This document shows, piece by piece, positions 37,501 to 50,766 of a stretch of 64,000 nucleotides of DNA (its first letter is position 1; every line of letters starts with the position of its first letter). Position numbers and translations under genes: made by a program. Under the pieces are notes generated by a model that ran no database searches, was not told where the DNA came from, and saw nothing but the letters and a program-made list of their open reading frames with translations. This stretch comes from Onchocerca volvulus (lineage: Eukaryota > Nematoda > Chromadorea > Rhabditida > Onchocercidae): contig HG738140.1 of the NCBI GenBank assembly GCA_000499405.2, positions 5,880,701 through 5,944,700 of the forward strand, given 5' to 3'.

Positions 37501-39283
37501 CTATTGGATGTACCGGATGACGCTCCTTGAACTCCTGTAGGTCTTTTGAAAAGATTAGGAGTATCTGGTGATGATGATGCAATTGCAGCGAATCTGAAAA
37601 GAGTCATTATTTTTAACAAAACGCATTTTCTCTCTCGTTAAAATCACAGAGAAGTAAAGAATCTATGTAAATATAAATGTAAATGTTTGTTGCTATTTTT
37701 GACACAACGTTGCAAGTTTTTCATCTACTGCTTTGAGATTTTGATTCAACGCTGCATTCGAATAGGTGCGAATTTTTATATGGATATACTTATTTTCTTT
37801 TAAACACACCTGTGACAGGTAAAGGTAAGTGAGCAGAGTGGATCTTCTGGCCAAGTTTACCGCCAAAACGCTCCAATTCAAAATAAACAAAATGAGGCCA
37901 ACCAATCAAGAGACGACGCGATGGAGATCAGGTAAGAGGAGGAGCCCCGAAAGGACTTAAAAGGACAGGATTTCGAGCTGCAATTCAAGTTCATTGTTAC
38001 ATCGATAGAGCAGTAGCAGCAAACTCACCATTCAATTGAGCAGTTTTCACACGAAGGAAAGAATGAACGAGTGACGAGGACGAAGGAAAAAATAATAAAA
38101 TTTAACTGGATATTCTCTGGTTACGAAAAATTACTCTCCCATCAATCAATAAACTTTTCTCGACAGGATTCGCATCTGTCACACAAAACATATGAAACTT
38201 TTCTGTGTCGATCTATCGCTGACCTAGCCGAATCACAACAGCAAGAAGATGCAATCCCCAATCCAACCAGATTACAATCCAAATTACATTCGATCATATT
38301 TTTTTCTCAACTTTTCCCATTTAATAGAATGAGCCACAGCAATGCATATATATACGGTAAGAACTTTCGAAGATTTAAGATTTTGAACAAACGAACATTC
38401 ATATATCTATTCATTTGAAATATACAGTTCATATAAATTCACCATCACAGTGTTCCAAGAATACTCCACATTGTCAATCAATATTTTTTTATGGAATACT
38501 GATTGGACACTAATCATTGCTTCTCGATATAATCATTACTGTATGACGTAAATGAGCAAAAGAATAATCATTATACATTACATACTATTGTTTCTGTTGA
38601 ATAATCATTGACCTTGTATATCTCCACGAAAACTTTTCATTCAAATTTTTCTAACAAAAAAAAAAAAAATCACCTTGTTGCCCACTCTGTACTACTTTGT
38701 CGAATAGGTATATAACGATCACCACCATCTGGGCGATATTTTGTTGGTGTTATACGTGGCGAATGTCCCTGAAATGAGTCATTTTCTTTTTTTCTTTTTG
38801 TTATTTTGCAAATTTTCAAATTTTTCTCCAAAACAACATTCGCAATTTTAAAAAGCAGTGCCGTTTGTTATTATTTTTAAGTCATTCTAAAAGTGGAAAA
38901 AAGGAATCTTCTTTGACCGAATACCATATTCAGGTACATGTCAAAGCAAGTGTTTTTTGCGCATTATACCTTCGTTTAAAGTGAGAATCGTGCTAATAAC
39001 TCGTTTGGCACATATTACAAGTGATGAAGTAAAATCGAAGCCTGGAGTAGGCAAATGATTCATTTGCAAATTCTTGATGCCCCGCATTTTTGATCTCACA
39101 AATCAATCGCTATATTGCATGGATCTCTTTTGCTGTAAGTAACTTAGCAAAATCAAGCAATACGAGTGAAAATAATTAGTTTGTAAAGGAAAAAAAGTTT
39201 GAAACTACCTGTGCTTTTTGTGGTGAAGTTCCTGGATTATGTTGAGCCAAAAATTTCCGTTCATATTCATTAGATGGGAACAT
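34596..39283 (-). CDS. fzr-1: FZR1/Cdh1, WD40 activator of the anaphase-promoting complex
   Basis: Eleven exons: 39283-39209, 38768-38674, 37593-37374, 37066-36851, 36739-36617, 36422-36288, 36209-36054, 35959-35858, 35622-35467, 35181-35038 and 34730-34596; all phases agree, 518 residues. The C-box is DRYIPIR at residues 42-48, the APC/C-binding signature. After an unstructured linker (HRALLRNELL, then QRLLKSPRKP) the WD40 propeller starts at VLDAPELQDDFYLDLVDWSS near residue 203. It runs through VYLWSACNSQ, GSRDRFIIQRDIR, ECGLKW-type VCGLKWSPD, GGGTADRCLRFWNTLTGQ and GAGDETLRFW. The last two residues are Ile-Arg, the IR tail that docks on APC/C. Cdh1 selects substrates such as cyclins in late mitosis and G1. 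A TTACAG acceptor about 18 bases before the ATG suggests a 5'UTR or trans-splice site. Confidence 0.95.
37662..38412 (+). mobile_element. Helitron-family fragment in fzr-1 intron 2
   Basis: The start, TCTATGTAAATATAAATGTA, matches the left end type of the 21594-25231 element. The ACAACGTTGCA, GAATAGGTGCG, CACACCTGTGACAGGTAAAG and TAAGTGAGCAGAG blocks follow in the same order as in that element. It ends with AGATTTAAGATTTTGAACAA, just short of where the terminal hairpin should be. No Rep or helicase is left, so it is an internally deleted or truncated relative. It sits between the exons ending at 38674 and starting at 37593. Confidence 0.75.
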
Positions 39284-39968
39284 TTCCCGGCTATTATTAT
39301 GGCTGTAAGAAAAACATGTTTGACGTGGATGATGTAGATAGTTCCTGACTTTTATGTACCAATCATACTACAGCTAATTAACAAATTAGCAAATTAACGT
39401 GTAAAATTTGACCAAAAGTTTTACTAAAAGCCTTTGCATGATCGATATCCAAATATTTGCGATGGAAAGTCCCCAGAAAAGATGAACAAAATCATATCAA
39501 CAAGAGAAATCTACAACGTCGACAATCAATGAATGGCTTGCTGCCAACTATTCTTTATCATACCTTCATGATTCCATTTCACTGATGCAGCACAGAAGTT
39601 CTTAAAATTTGAAAAAAATTTGTAAAAGGTAAAGAGAACTTTTAGATCTGTGGGGGAGAAAGTTTTTCTATCGATTTTTCCAGATTATGATAGTTTGAAT
39701 GAGATTTCGAGCTAAGGAATCTCAGCTGGAAATTGAGAATTTACTTAGTTACAATCATGCTATAAAAAAATAAAGGAGAAGCGAAGCAATTAAAGTAATA
39801 TTAATTGAAGAGAAGACGCTATCAAATTGACTTTATTATAATTTTTTTGCAGAAAATATCGATTAATTTTAACTTAGTTAAGTATGAAAGATGAATATAT
39901 CCATAAAATTATACTCGAAAATGGAACAGATTATTATAGGTAATGATCGAAAATAATTTCATTCAGGT
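39284..39968. promoter_or_regulatory. shared upstream region of fzr-1 and mut-7
   Basis: The two start codons are 685 bases apart and diverge, so this interval must carry both promoters. Splice acceptors lie just before each start: TTACAG near 39303 on the minus strand and TTCATTCAG ending at 39966 on the plus strand. No specific factor site could be identified. Confidence 0.5.
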
Positions 39969-42900
39969 ATGAAAAAAACTGGGGATCTTTTGCAAGATTC
40001 GATTATAAATGAGCAGTTAGAAATCGATGGAAAGATAGAAAATGATCATCGGGAAAAGTTGAATGAAAATTTTCAACCTCAACCATATCATGAGTTGGTA
40101 CGGATGTGGATGAAATTACTGAAAGATATCTGGATTGGTGCGGAAAAAAAACTTATTAAGGTAATTTGTTTCTTTTCATCGGAAAAAATTTGAGAAAAAA
40201 TACTTCCAAATGTCATAACAAAACTATTGAAATTTTATGGATCTCCTTTTGTAGCTATAACTTTCATATGTCAGATATTAGAACTTTCAAATATCTAAAA
40301 ATTTATTTCAGCAAGAGCTATGCCAGTCAGTGCTGAACGAGATATTCGATGAATGCGAAAACCCGATGGGAATTGCTCTACTTCTGTACAAGGTCCTTTT
40401 TTTTTAAAAAAAAAATTGTTTGAAACTAAATTTCAGTCAGAAAAAACATTTTGAAATATAAAATTAAGTAGAAAGATTCATAACTGCTGTTTAGTTCTGG
40501 CATATTTTAGTCATGTCCGGATTATGGAGCGCAAAAAACATCAAGTCTAGCTTGTTTCGTTTTGCAACATCTCCAGCTTTGGCTACAAAAAACGAAACGA
40601 AATGATGAATTGTATAGAAGGCTTAACCGGGATATGAAGGTTTTTTCAGTTGTTTTTTTTTTTTTTTTTTTTTTAAAGAACCAGTCAGAATATCAATTTT
40701 TTAAAATGATAGTTTCATGACATTCAGGATCTTTTTTATAAGCAAACTATTTTATTCCGAACGTTCCGTCATTGAATTAATACAATTTAATAAATAGAAA
40801 TTATCGCTGGAAATATTCATAAGATAAAAATAAAACGAAAAGAATAAAGAAAATCAGTTTTATATGGAATACCATTTATCATTTGCAATAAATTCTGAAT
40901 AAATGCAACAGATTGAAGCTTTTGCTGCTGGCACAAACAAACATACAGTACATCTGGAACTTATCACCAATATATTTCAATTAAAAAGTGGTGATATGGC
41001 AGACCATATTCTTCATGCTGTGAAAGTCAGTTTTTTGCAGTAAACATTGGGTAATTTTTTAGAAATTAAAGTGTTATGTCGTTTTTATATAGTAAGAAGA
41101 AAAACTGACGGAAAATTTATTTTTCATTATTGCTTTTTCTGAAAAGGCTTATGCCGTGAATGTTATCTTTTTTTTTATAAAAATTTCATATTTAAATTAA
41201 GCGCAAGGACATTATTATATCCTTTCTGCTTTCAAATCTATGTCTTGCTACGCTATTCATCAGATCTCATGTCTGATTTAACAGTAGTCCTATGTTTGTA
41301 TCATCTACCAAAATAACTTTCAGAATATGATAGCGAAGGCAAATTATCGTGATGCTATCTCCTGTGCAACGTTGTTTGGATTGCAGTCTCATTTTACACT
41401 TACTGAATTAGTTATTCCATGCATGCTGCAGGATCGTTTTATTGCAGTTGATGCATTTATCAAAAATGAAAGAAAAATGCAAGAAGAACTTATAAGTTAT
41501 TTCGATAACCTTATTGGTCTAGATAAACGAAGTTAGTTTCTGCTTTGTCGTTATTTCCTAACATTTTTTTTCATTTTTCGGATTAAATTAGTGGGACTGA
41601 TTGATATTTGATGTTTTATTACAGTAAGGAAAAAATTCATTGTTTTTTGGTGGATAAATCAGTCAGAAAATAATGTTATTTAAAGAATATTGACCTGGAA
41701 TAGTTGCAGATTCTTAGTAAAGTTGCATTTGGAAAGAGATTCGATTACCTAAATTTCATTACAGTTCAAGTTATGCTTTCTTTACTTTTAAGAAGTCTGT
41801 TTTTCATATTTCGATTGTAGCAATTGATTATCGTTATGAAGATTTTCGCAGAAGAAAAATTATGACCATTCCGACATCAAAGCTGCAAAAGAAGGCTATT
41901 GAAAAGCTTGTCGCCAAACTGGTAGCAACATACAATTTTTCATCACAGGAAGTGGCACCGAATTTATATCGTTTTAGACGGGAAGGTGCTCTTAGACATA
42001 TGGCTTTTATGTATTTTGTTGAACATGGTATTACCGAAGAAGGATATTTTGATTATGTAGCTGTATGTATCTCTCTTTGCTCATTAAAATGTTAAATTTA
42101 GTTACACCTCCTATCTTAACTGCTGGATGGAAGGAGAAGTTTAGTTTGCTTGGTGAAGAAATTTCTAAAGAAAAAGAGTGTTCTTTTTGCAGTCTTTTCA
42201 TAACTGATTTTATTCAAAATTTTTTGGGATTGAATCAGATGGTTAAAATTTAAATTTTTTTTTTTTTCAAAGATTATTTATAGTAATATTCTTTATTCAT
42301 CTGCTTCATACAGAAGCTCTCAATCACTCGCATGCGAATTTAAAATGAATGTATATTTTCTAGCAAGCTTTGCAATCGGATTTGGCTCTACAGAAATATT
42401 TCATTAATTATCTCTGTTCAAATGGCTGGTTCAACGATGCTATTCGATGGGTTGTTTTTTTCAATATGATCGATTCTGCTCCTCGTTGTTTGCAGCCTTA
42501 TTTGTGCACCAACACAGTTCTTGAGGCGCAGGCTGATTTAGCAAAGTATATGCTTTTGAACTTGGCATTTGTATTCAGATGAATCAGTTAGACTTTTACA
42601 GAATCTACCATAATTTATGTCTGATGTGAGATATATAGATTAAATGATCTAACGTATTCCAGTGGTTTCACATGAAAATCTGTTTTCTCTTCAAGTATTC
42701 GAAACTCGTTCTTTTGCAGGATCATATCGGATAGGGCGAGTGTTACAGATGTGGAATTGTTCCCAGGTCATCCTATCAAAATGATTGCAACTCTTGAAGA
42801 TTTGGAGAAGCTTTACCCCGTTATTGAAGAAGCTGATTTGATTGGAATCGATACTGAGTGGAAACCCTTGTTTATGTGCACAAGTGAAAAAGTGAGGATT

Positions 42901-45900
42901 ACTTCGATATTCAAAATCAATTTTCATTCATTTTAATAGCTTCTTTGATAGATTTTCGTTATTCTGCAATTTAATATCAGTTACAATTTTAAAAATTGCA
43001 GCTTTTCTGGTAATTATCTTTAAAATTTCTGCAACTCTGTAGTTAGATGAAATGAAATATGCAGTTAATGATCAAATGAAATATGTAGCATTTATCAGCA
43101 AAATTTTTTCCCTTCGTTTTCAGTTCGCCTAAATTTAATATGTAAGAAAGTATTCCAGGTAGCACTTTTTCAAGTTTGTGTTCAACAGTGCAGCTATCTT
43201 ATCGATGTTATCACTTTGGAAAAAGTACTCACGGAGGAACAATGGATACGATTCTTTAAAGCTTTGTTTTCTGATAGCAGTGCAGTAAAATTAGGTCCGT
43301 GAAAAATTTGATAACTTTTTTTCGTAGGATTTCTTTCATTTGTATTTATGTTTCCTATGCCTAAAGCATTAAATCATCCTTTACATCTATAACTGCTATT
43401 TTGTAACATTTGGAAATATGTACACTTTCGAAAAGTTACAGTCTAATGAATTCTTTATTATATTATAGTCTGTAATTTCAGGGTTCGACTTTCTAAACGA
43501 CCTAAGGGTTTTGTATGCTTCTTTTCCTTATCTACAACCTTTGAATGAGATGAAAAATATGGTTTGCATATTGAAGCTGGTTAAAAGTGTATGTTATTCT
43601 TTTTTCAATATATCTCATGTTCATGAACTTTCAGATTTTTATTTCGAATTACCATTTATGATGATTTCAGCTTCTGACATCGAATCCATCATTTCTCGAC
43701 TTGGGATGCTCAAGTATGATATTTGTGTACCAATCCATTTTTCAGATTTTATCACTCTGACAGTTATCTCTTTATATGCTTTGAATTTTGCAAAACAATA
43801 AGTACTTGAATGGGTTTTGGATTAAGAGTAATAAAATTCTGCAACTTTTTTCAGCTAGTCCCTCATTATCAAATGAAACTGAAAATTTGTCGAGCGCTAT
43901 ATCTTCTGATGAAACAGTGCATTTTCGACTTACTGATCTATGTCAAAAAGTACTTGGGGAGGTTCTGGACAAAACAGAACAGGTATTTTCTCATTTTTAA
44001 TTAGTGAAAACAAACGAACATTCTTATCATTTCGCTTTCACAGCGCTTTCACAGATTCTTTGAAATTAGAAATTGTTTAGATAGGCAATTGGGCTATGCG
44101 CCCTCTTCGTCGAGAGCAGATGAAGTATGCAGCTATGGATGGTTACTGTTTACTAAATCTTTATGATAAGCTGAAGATAAAAGCTGAAAGGTAATCTGTT
44201 TTTGTTTTTCCAAATTTATTACATTAGCTATGAAATTAAGTAATGCTTCGGACTATCGGAATTGTAGAGAATACCATATGGACTGGATTAAACATTGTAT
44301 GGAATGTGATATAACACAAATAAAGTCAAAGGAGGAGAAAAAACCTAAGAAGAAAGGAGCCAAATTTGACGATAGAGAATTTGAACAAATGATTGAGGTT
44401 TTTTCTTAATTGCTTTTGCTTTTAATCTACTACCGATGTTTAATATTTCTTACGTTGAAATATATTTTAGAGGTTGATTTAAAGCAAGCCATTCTACTAT
44501 CTTTAGAATTTGTTATATACAACATAATCGTCATGAATATTTATTTCTTATTTTCTTTTTTAGCGTGTAAATTCTGACCTAAATAATTCTCCAGTGAAAA
44601 GGAAACCGAAAGATTTGAAGATTATTGTCGATTCAATGATGCTTGGTTTGGGTAAACATCTCAGAAGGTAGTAGGTTATATCTGCTATGTTTTCATTCAT
44701 TTAATTGAAATGAAGTCGATTATTTTAGTATAGAATGAGTGTTTCTTATTTCTAGGTGCGGTATTGACACGATATTAGCGGAAACACGAAGTTATTTGAT
44801 TGAGTGCGCAGAAAGAGATCCAAATCGATATATATTAACGTGTGGAAAAGCGATAGATGAAGTTTTTTTTTTTTTTTTTTTTTTTTTTTATTATTATTGA
44901 AGTAGGCTATATTGACTATTACATTGCTATGAGCAACCATTTAATGAATAATGATGTAAACTGAAGGCTAATCCTCATGATCAATATAGTATTCATGATG
45001 GAGGTTGAAAATTTTCTTTGGTTAGAAAAAAAAATGAAAAAGTCAAAGTTGCGTGTGATACATATCTCAAAATTCATGTCTTTGAACATTCTGACATAAG
45101 AAATACTAATCATTAGGAAGAAATCATTTTTTAGAAAGTAAAGTGAAAAATACCAAGTCGTAGAAACTAATATTGAATAGTTTTTGGATCAAAATTTTTA
45201 TTTATTTAAAGTAACTTCTTTTCTCTGAAAAATACTTTAGCTTCGAAGGCATCGTTCATTGAGAGGAACACAACGTATATTGTCTGTCTCAACCACACAG
45301 AATTTGAGCATAATTCAGCAAATTGAATTTGTCTTACGACAGTTCAATATGCATTTATCCAAAGATGACATTTTCTCTCGTTGCATGGTAAGTTGTTTTG
45401 ATAAATTAAATAAGAAAGAATATGTTCAAAAGCCCGAAGTGTAATTTATGGTGCATTTTTTTGCAGTGCCATGAAGAGTTAGATAATAATCTAAATTATA
45501 TTTGAAGTGATGGGAAGTCCTTGTAATTCGAATCTTTATGTTTAAGTACATTGTTATTAAACAGATTTGAATTGCAGAATCTCATGCATTATTTTTTCTT
45601 TGACATAATTTTTAATATTACCAACTACTTATATAGGATTTCAACTTTTGTGAATTATAGTTTTCACATTATGTGATTACAAATTCATTTCTTATCTTTT
45701 AGAAATGCAATTCGGATTCTTTCGTGATCGCTCCATCTCCCGTACTAGAGACAATGTATCAGGCAAATATTGGCGCATCAAATCCGTTTAGCAGAGAAAC
45801 TTATGATGCTGCAAAATACATAGAAAAAATGCGAGAAGTGCGGGCACTTGATATTCCAATAGTTTTTTTGAGACAAATAGATTGCTCTCTCTCGAGAATA

Positions 45901-46563
45901 GATAAAAAATCAGTCATTGTGCAATATGTTGTCTCCTACTTTTAGGTTGACGCAGAATTGTATTCCGGCTATGGATGCAATTTAGAAGTCAGTGAAAATG
46001 ATTGCTCAAGGATCGTAGCACATTGTCATAATGGTTTCTTAGACATCAAGTAAGTCAAGTTTCTTAGTCATCAAATGTATTCGCAATCACAATAAAATTA
46101 AAGATATTTTATGCTGAGAAAGATGATATTTGCAGGAATTGCCTAGTTAATGCTCTAGACTGTGATATGCCAGCCGAAGTTAAGATAGAGAAAGTACCTT
46201 TACAAGTTTTGGAAAAAGAAGGCAGGTCGGCGTTTTTCTTTCCTTGTTTTCTTGATTTCTATGCTAACTGTATTTTTAAATCAGTATGGTTCTTTATTTA
46301 TAGGCTTTATATTATTCATAAATTACTATTTGAAAAGTTTTACTGAAGTTATCTAGAAATTCGGCTTTGAGTTGTGCAGTGAAATCTTTAGAATCGTAAA
46401 TTTCGAAATGCAGTTCTTGAAATTATGAGTTTTCCATTATTTTAGATTTTTTTACGTCTGTGGTATTTGTGGAACAATATATTGGGATGGTTGCCATATT
46501 GTTAATTATAATGCATTTGTCGAGCCTCTTTTTGCCGAAGAGAAACAAGAAGGATTCGAATGA
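39969..46563 (+). CDS. mut-7: MUT-7/EXD3: DEDDy exonuclease plus Mut7-C RNase domain
   Basis: Twenty-one exons: 39969-40160, 40312-40392, 40511-40639, 40912-41025, 41324-41531, 41821-42062, 42364-42545, 42720-42891, 43159-43294, 43482-43588, 43671-43713, 43855-43982, 44081-44190, 44268-44397, 44564-44667, 44756-44861, 45241-45387, 45703-45837, 45946-46049, 46136-46225 and 46446-46563. All phases agree, 925 residues, close to C. elegans MUT-7. The N-terminal half is helical. The 3'-5' exonuclease has motif I IGIDTEWKP near residue 424, motif II LGFDFLNDL and motif III YAAMDGYCLL (Y and D of DEDDy). The C-terminal Mut7-C domain starts about residue 678 (IIVDSMMLGLGKHLRRCGID) and has paired zinc cysteines CMKC and CGIC. 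In worms MUT-7 acts in mutator foci to make secondary siRNAs that silence transposons. AATAAA at 46737 is the likely poly-A signal. Confidence 0.93.
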
Positions 46564-47468
46564 ACATGAATTTTTCTTTGAAAACTTTAGCTTTTGTTCT
46601 CTCATCAAATAATATTCAGGGCAAATTTGGCCAAGATGAGACTCGGGAAGTGTAACTTATTCTTCCTAGCGGTTTCCAATTTTGTAATCTATGTTTAAAT
46701 GATTTTGTCAATTCTTATTCAAATTTCTAAAATTGTAATAAAGTGATTTTTTAAATTATTTGAAAGCAAAACAAAACTAAAGTTTTTTCATATTTTGATA
46801 ACGACTATATGTAAATTTCGTCTGGTCCACTTATCTCAAAAAAAGAGTGGATTTTTTGTCATTTAATACAATAGGGAGAAGAAATCCGAAGAAATGAATA
46901 GTACCAACAGTACAAAAGTATTCGAAATTGAGCAAATTCTCATTGCTGATAGTTTCCACTTTATCGTGCGGTTGCACGTACAATTTTCATTATAGAACGA
47001 AGCATTTACAAACTTATAATTGATCAACCTGTACATTTATTAAATGGGTACGGCCTCTCCAAATAACAGGCACCGATTCCTCTACTGTCTTTTTTAATAC
47101 AAGACATTTAATAAGTGTTTTTTAATTTCAATAATTCTGTTTCCTGATATTTTTTGAAGATTTGAAGTCTTTTCTTATTTTTTCATTTGGCAAATCTTGA
47201 ATACATTCTATCGGAAAAAAAAAAGCAAAAAACAATTTTTTTTTTTTGCACAAGAAAAGCTGATTAGAATTTAGGTTTTTAGATTAAGCTTCACACATAA
47301 ATGTTTATTTCTACTCAAAGTGCTTTCATTTTGATTTAGAAAAAAAGAAAATTTTGACAAAGTTCAAAACTCATTCTTCAAGTATCAATAAATAAAATTT
47401 ACGAAAAAAAAAGATAAGTTAAACTGATAAGATATCTCAGATCGCATAATCTGGTCAATTTGCAATTA
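46564..47468. other. intergenic between mut-7 and RRM gene
   Basis: Same-strand spacer of 905 bases. AATAAA at 46737-46742 is a good poly-A signal for mut-7. No other feature recognised. Confidence 0.5.
46737..46742 (+). terminator. mut-7 polyadenylation signal AATAAA
   Basis: A perfect hexamer 174 bases after the mut-7 stop codon, followed by a T-rich stretch. Confidence 0.55.
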
Positions 47469-50400
47469 ATGAACAATCGTATTGATAACGCATTATTTGC
47501 AAATGCATTATTTCCTACTCCTGCTAGATTCAAATTTCTTGGTATTGATAGCGCCGCTATAAATAGTAGTGAGAAGCCATGCTCAATCATTGTTACAAAT
47601 TTGCTCAATATGAACAAGGTTAGGATAAAACTTATCAATGATTTTTAATCTTTGATAAATGGAAGGAACTTTTGAGAGGAAAATCTTTCGATCATTTTAT
47701 CAAATAGGCTGATTTTTTCATTCATTAAAAATAAACTTGAACTTTTGTAAATAGCAATTCTTACTTTCATGAAATAATAAGCAATAATATAACGAAGTTT
47801 TAACATTTCATGAATTAAATTTATCGATATTACAGTAGTTGTTGCTATATATTTAAAATAAGTTTAAAAGTTTTGAAATTAAAACCTCCTCTAACAGATA
47901 CTGTCAAATTTTGATGATTATTCAACCGATAAAGGAACAAGTAATGATATTGATAGCGGTGAATCAGGATGGGATTTCTGGAGTCGTGTATACGACGATC
48001 CGGTGCTAAGATCGCAAATAACCGACCGATTCCATGTATTGTCAAGTTTCCAATTTTTCTAATCACTAGCTGATAAAAACCAAAGGCAAACATATACAAT
48101 CAACACTCCTAACTTTGAAACATAAACCAAAACCAAAAAAAAAAAAAGCATAAACCAAAATCAAAAAATCACTTTCTTTTCCAGTTTCCAAAAAATAAAA
48201 ATAAAAAATGAAAAGGATTCCAAGAATTCTTAGTTTTCCCAACAAGTAATTAATATTCTATGTTATTGAAACAAACTTCAAATTTGAAAACATATAAACT
48301 AAAAAAAAAAGAAGAGAAAACTCATCAAAAACATATAAATTTGAAAAGTTCGAATCCCAAAATGTATTAATCCAAAAACATTTATTATTTATTTTTTTAT
48401 TACATACGAAATAACCTTTTTTTATAGAATTAAACAATAATTAAGAAATTTAATTAAGAAATTATTGTTTAATTCTACAAAAAAGTTTAAAAAAGTGTTA
48501 AAGTTAAAAAATTGAAACAAATATTTTCCATTTCATTAATAAATGACAAAAAAAGAAAGAAAAAAACGAATTTTTTTTCCTTTATCATTTCTTTTCTTTT
48601 CTATCTCTTCGTAACAATTTTTAATTTAGATTATTCGATCCCTTATCGAAAAAGAATGCGGAAAAAATATTGCTATATTCGATATTGTCATCAGTAATCG
48701 TCGTTGGTTAGTTTCTTTTTTTTTCTCTTTTTTAATTTTTTTTTTTCTTAGCTTAACTTTTATTTTGCTAATTAATTAATGTTAATATATGTACATCCAG
48801 TAAAATATGCCAAAAATATGAAGAAATTAGAAAATTCCAAAAAAAAAAGATATTTAATATTTACATTTCTAAAGACAGATTTTCAAAAGAAATCATTAAA
48901 ATGATAATTTTTTTTTTTTTTAAGGCGTGTTCGTTTCTATCGTTGCGAAGATGCGCTGGAAGTTTTGCGAATTTTTGATGGATACCGTTTTCGGAATCGA
49001 TTCTTATCAGTTCGTTATGAGGATAATGTTACTTATAATGTAAGCTTACACAATCTAAGATATAACAAGTTTTGGAATTCGCATAAAAGTTTTAAGAAAA
49101 AGTTTTTTTTTTAAAGTTTCTTTCTTTTTTTGTTTTAATGCTTGACGAAGTTTCTTTTTTTTTTCAATTTTTTTTAGACTTTTGAATTGGATAAGCAACC
49201 AATTAAATCGGAATTGGAATCGAAAATGGACTATCCATTGGATATGAATATCGTTCCTAATATCAACAAAAATGTATGGACAACTACGGAATTTGTCCAA
49301 ATCGAACTATTCAAAAAGTATTTTTTATAATCAATTATTCATTAATTGGTTTTAGGGATTAATTAGAGATAAGAATTAAATCGATATATCGGAATTGTAT
49401 TAGCAGAAAATGGTTAAAGATTGATAAGTTGTTTGAAACGGCATAGAAGAATATTCAGAATGATGATAAATTGTATCAGTGATAACACTGATAGCAAGTG
49501 CTACACATATCATGCATAACTTTACTAATGAAAGCTAATTAATACTCATTCTAATACAAGATTTCGGCATTTTATATCAGATTCTATAGAGGTACAAAAA
49601 ATCACTGACGATGTAAGCTATCATCGAATCATATCGAATGGTTAATTAGTTAATTAATTTAATTTTAACAAATAATCTTAAATATGTTTTAATTTTTACA
49701 TCCTCAGATTAATTTTATTTGCAAATTTTAGTGATTTGATGAGATTGCTAGAAAATACGGGAATGGATAACGCAGGTATTTGTATCGATGATTCACGTAT
49801 CACACAACTTACATTTCGTGGATCAGCGCTTATTGAGGCAATGCTAAAACAATGGCCTGTTGGCTTATTCCGCATGTGTGCTCCGCAGGTATTACATCTT
49901 TTTTTTTCCGGAAGATTCAGAAATTCCTGAAAATTCAGAATTTTCATTTTTAGGTTCGTTTAACCGGCAGATATCTTAGCCTGGGTCATCAAAATCAAAG
50001 TGCAGTGTTAAACAAAGTTGATGTCGAAGTATGACTTCATTTAAAAGATATTTTATATTGATTTTTTCTTTGAAAAATAATTGAAATTTACAAACGAAAC
50101 GAGTAGCAAGATTTAATTTGAAACATTCTCGTCAATATTTCCTGTTTTATTTGTTGGAAGGATGATCGTCGTACTAAAAAATATCTATCGTAGCGAAATT
50201 TTGCGTCCAGGTAGATTGATAGCGAAATGTAAAAGAGAATGAAAACGATGGAATGAAATGAAGCACATACTTGCGAACAAATAGAAATCAAAATAAGAAT
50301 CTTTAGAATCTTAGAAGCACTATCGTCGTAAATATTGCAGTCGTATCCACGAATATATGTCGAAACATGGGAACCACTTGCGCCTACAATAATTCGCACC

Positions 50401-50766
50401 AATTATCATCTGGTAGATTATACTTGCGCTCTTTTGCGTCATTTTGGTGCGCAACAAATTCAGGTGGATTTACCATGGCGAATTATGGCGACCCTTCTTC
50501 CATCCAATTCAGACTGGTCGCAAGATCCTGTGGAATTAATGAATCTGGTAAGAATATTTTCCATCAATTTCTTCTACAATTTAATTTTGCCAGAAAAATC
50601 AAAATTTTAAAAACTGATAAATCAAAAAATATTTTTTGTAAAAATAAAATTGCAGGTAGCAAAATTATCGCCTCATGTAAGCATATTTGGCGGAACATTA
50701 TTTCTTGTAAGTGACGGACGTCATCGACGAGCACTTGCGCAAAAATTGTCACATTTACCAGAATGA
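47469..50766 (+). CDS. RRM-like RNA-binding protein with novel C-terminal half
   Basis: Nine exons: 47469-47618, 47898-48035, 48630-48706, 48925-49039, 49178-49317, 49732-49888, 49954-50028, 50341-50547 and 50656-50766; all phases agree, 389 residues. The N-terminal third looks like an RRM with an inserted acidic loop: strand CSIIVTNLLNMNK, a loop STDKGTSNDIDSGESGWDFW, helix IIRSLIEKECG, then WRVRFYRCEDALEVLRIFDGY and FLSVRYED, the usual end of an RRM. The classical aromatic RNP1 pattern is weak. The C-terminal 200 residues (GICIDDSRITQLTFRGSALI, then YPRIYVETWEPLAPTIIRTN, then GGTLFLVSDGRHRRAL) do not match a family I know. The Met at 47469 was taken as the start because upstream codons in frame are not preceded by another Met after the nearest stop. 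RRM is a fold-level inference. Confidence 0.65.
48425..48477. repeat. perfect 18-bp stem hairpin in intron 2 of RRM gene
   Basis: TAGAATTAAACAATAATT at 48425-48442 pairs exactly with AATTATTGTTTAATTCTA at 48460-48477; the loop is 17 bases. It is wholly A+T-rich. Confidence 0.85.
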
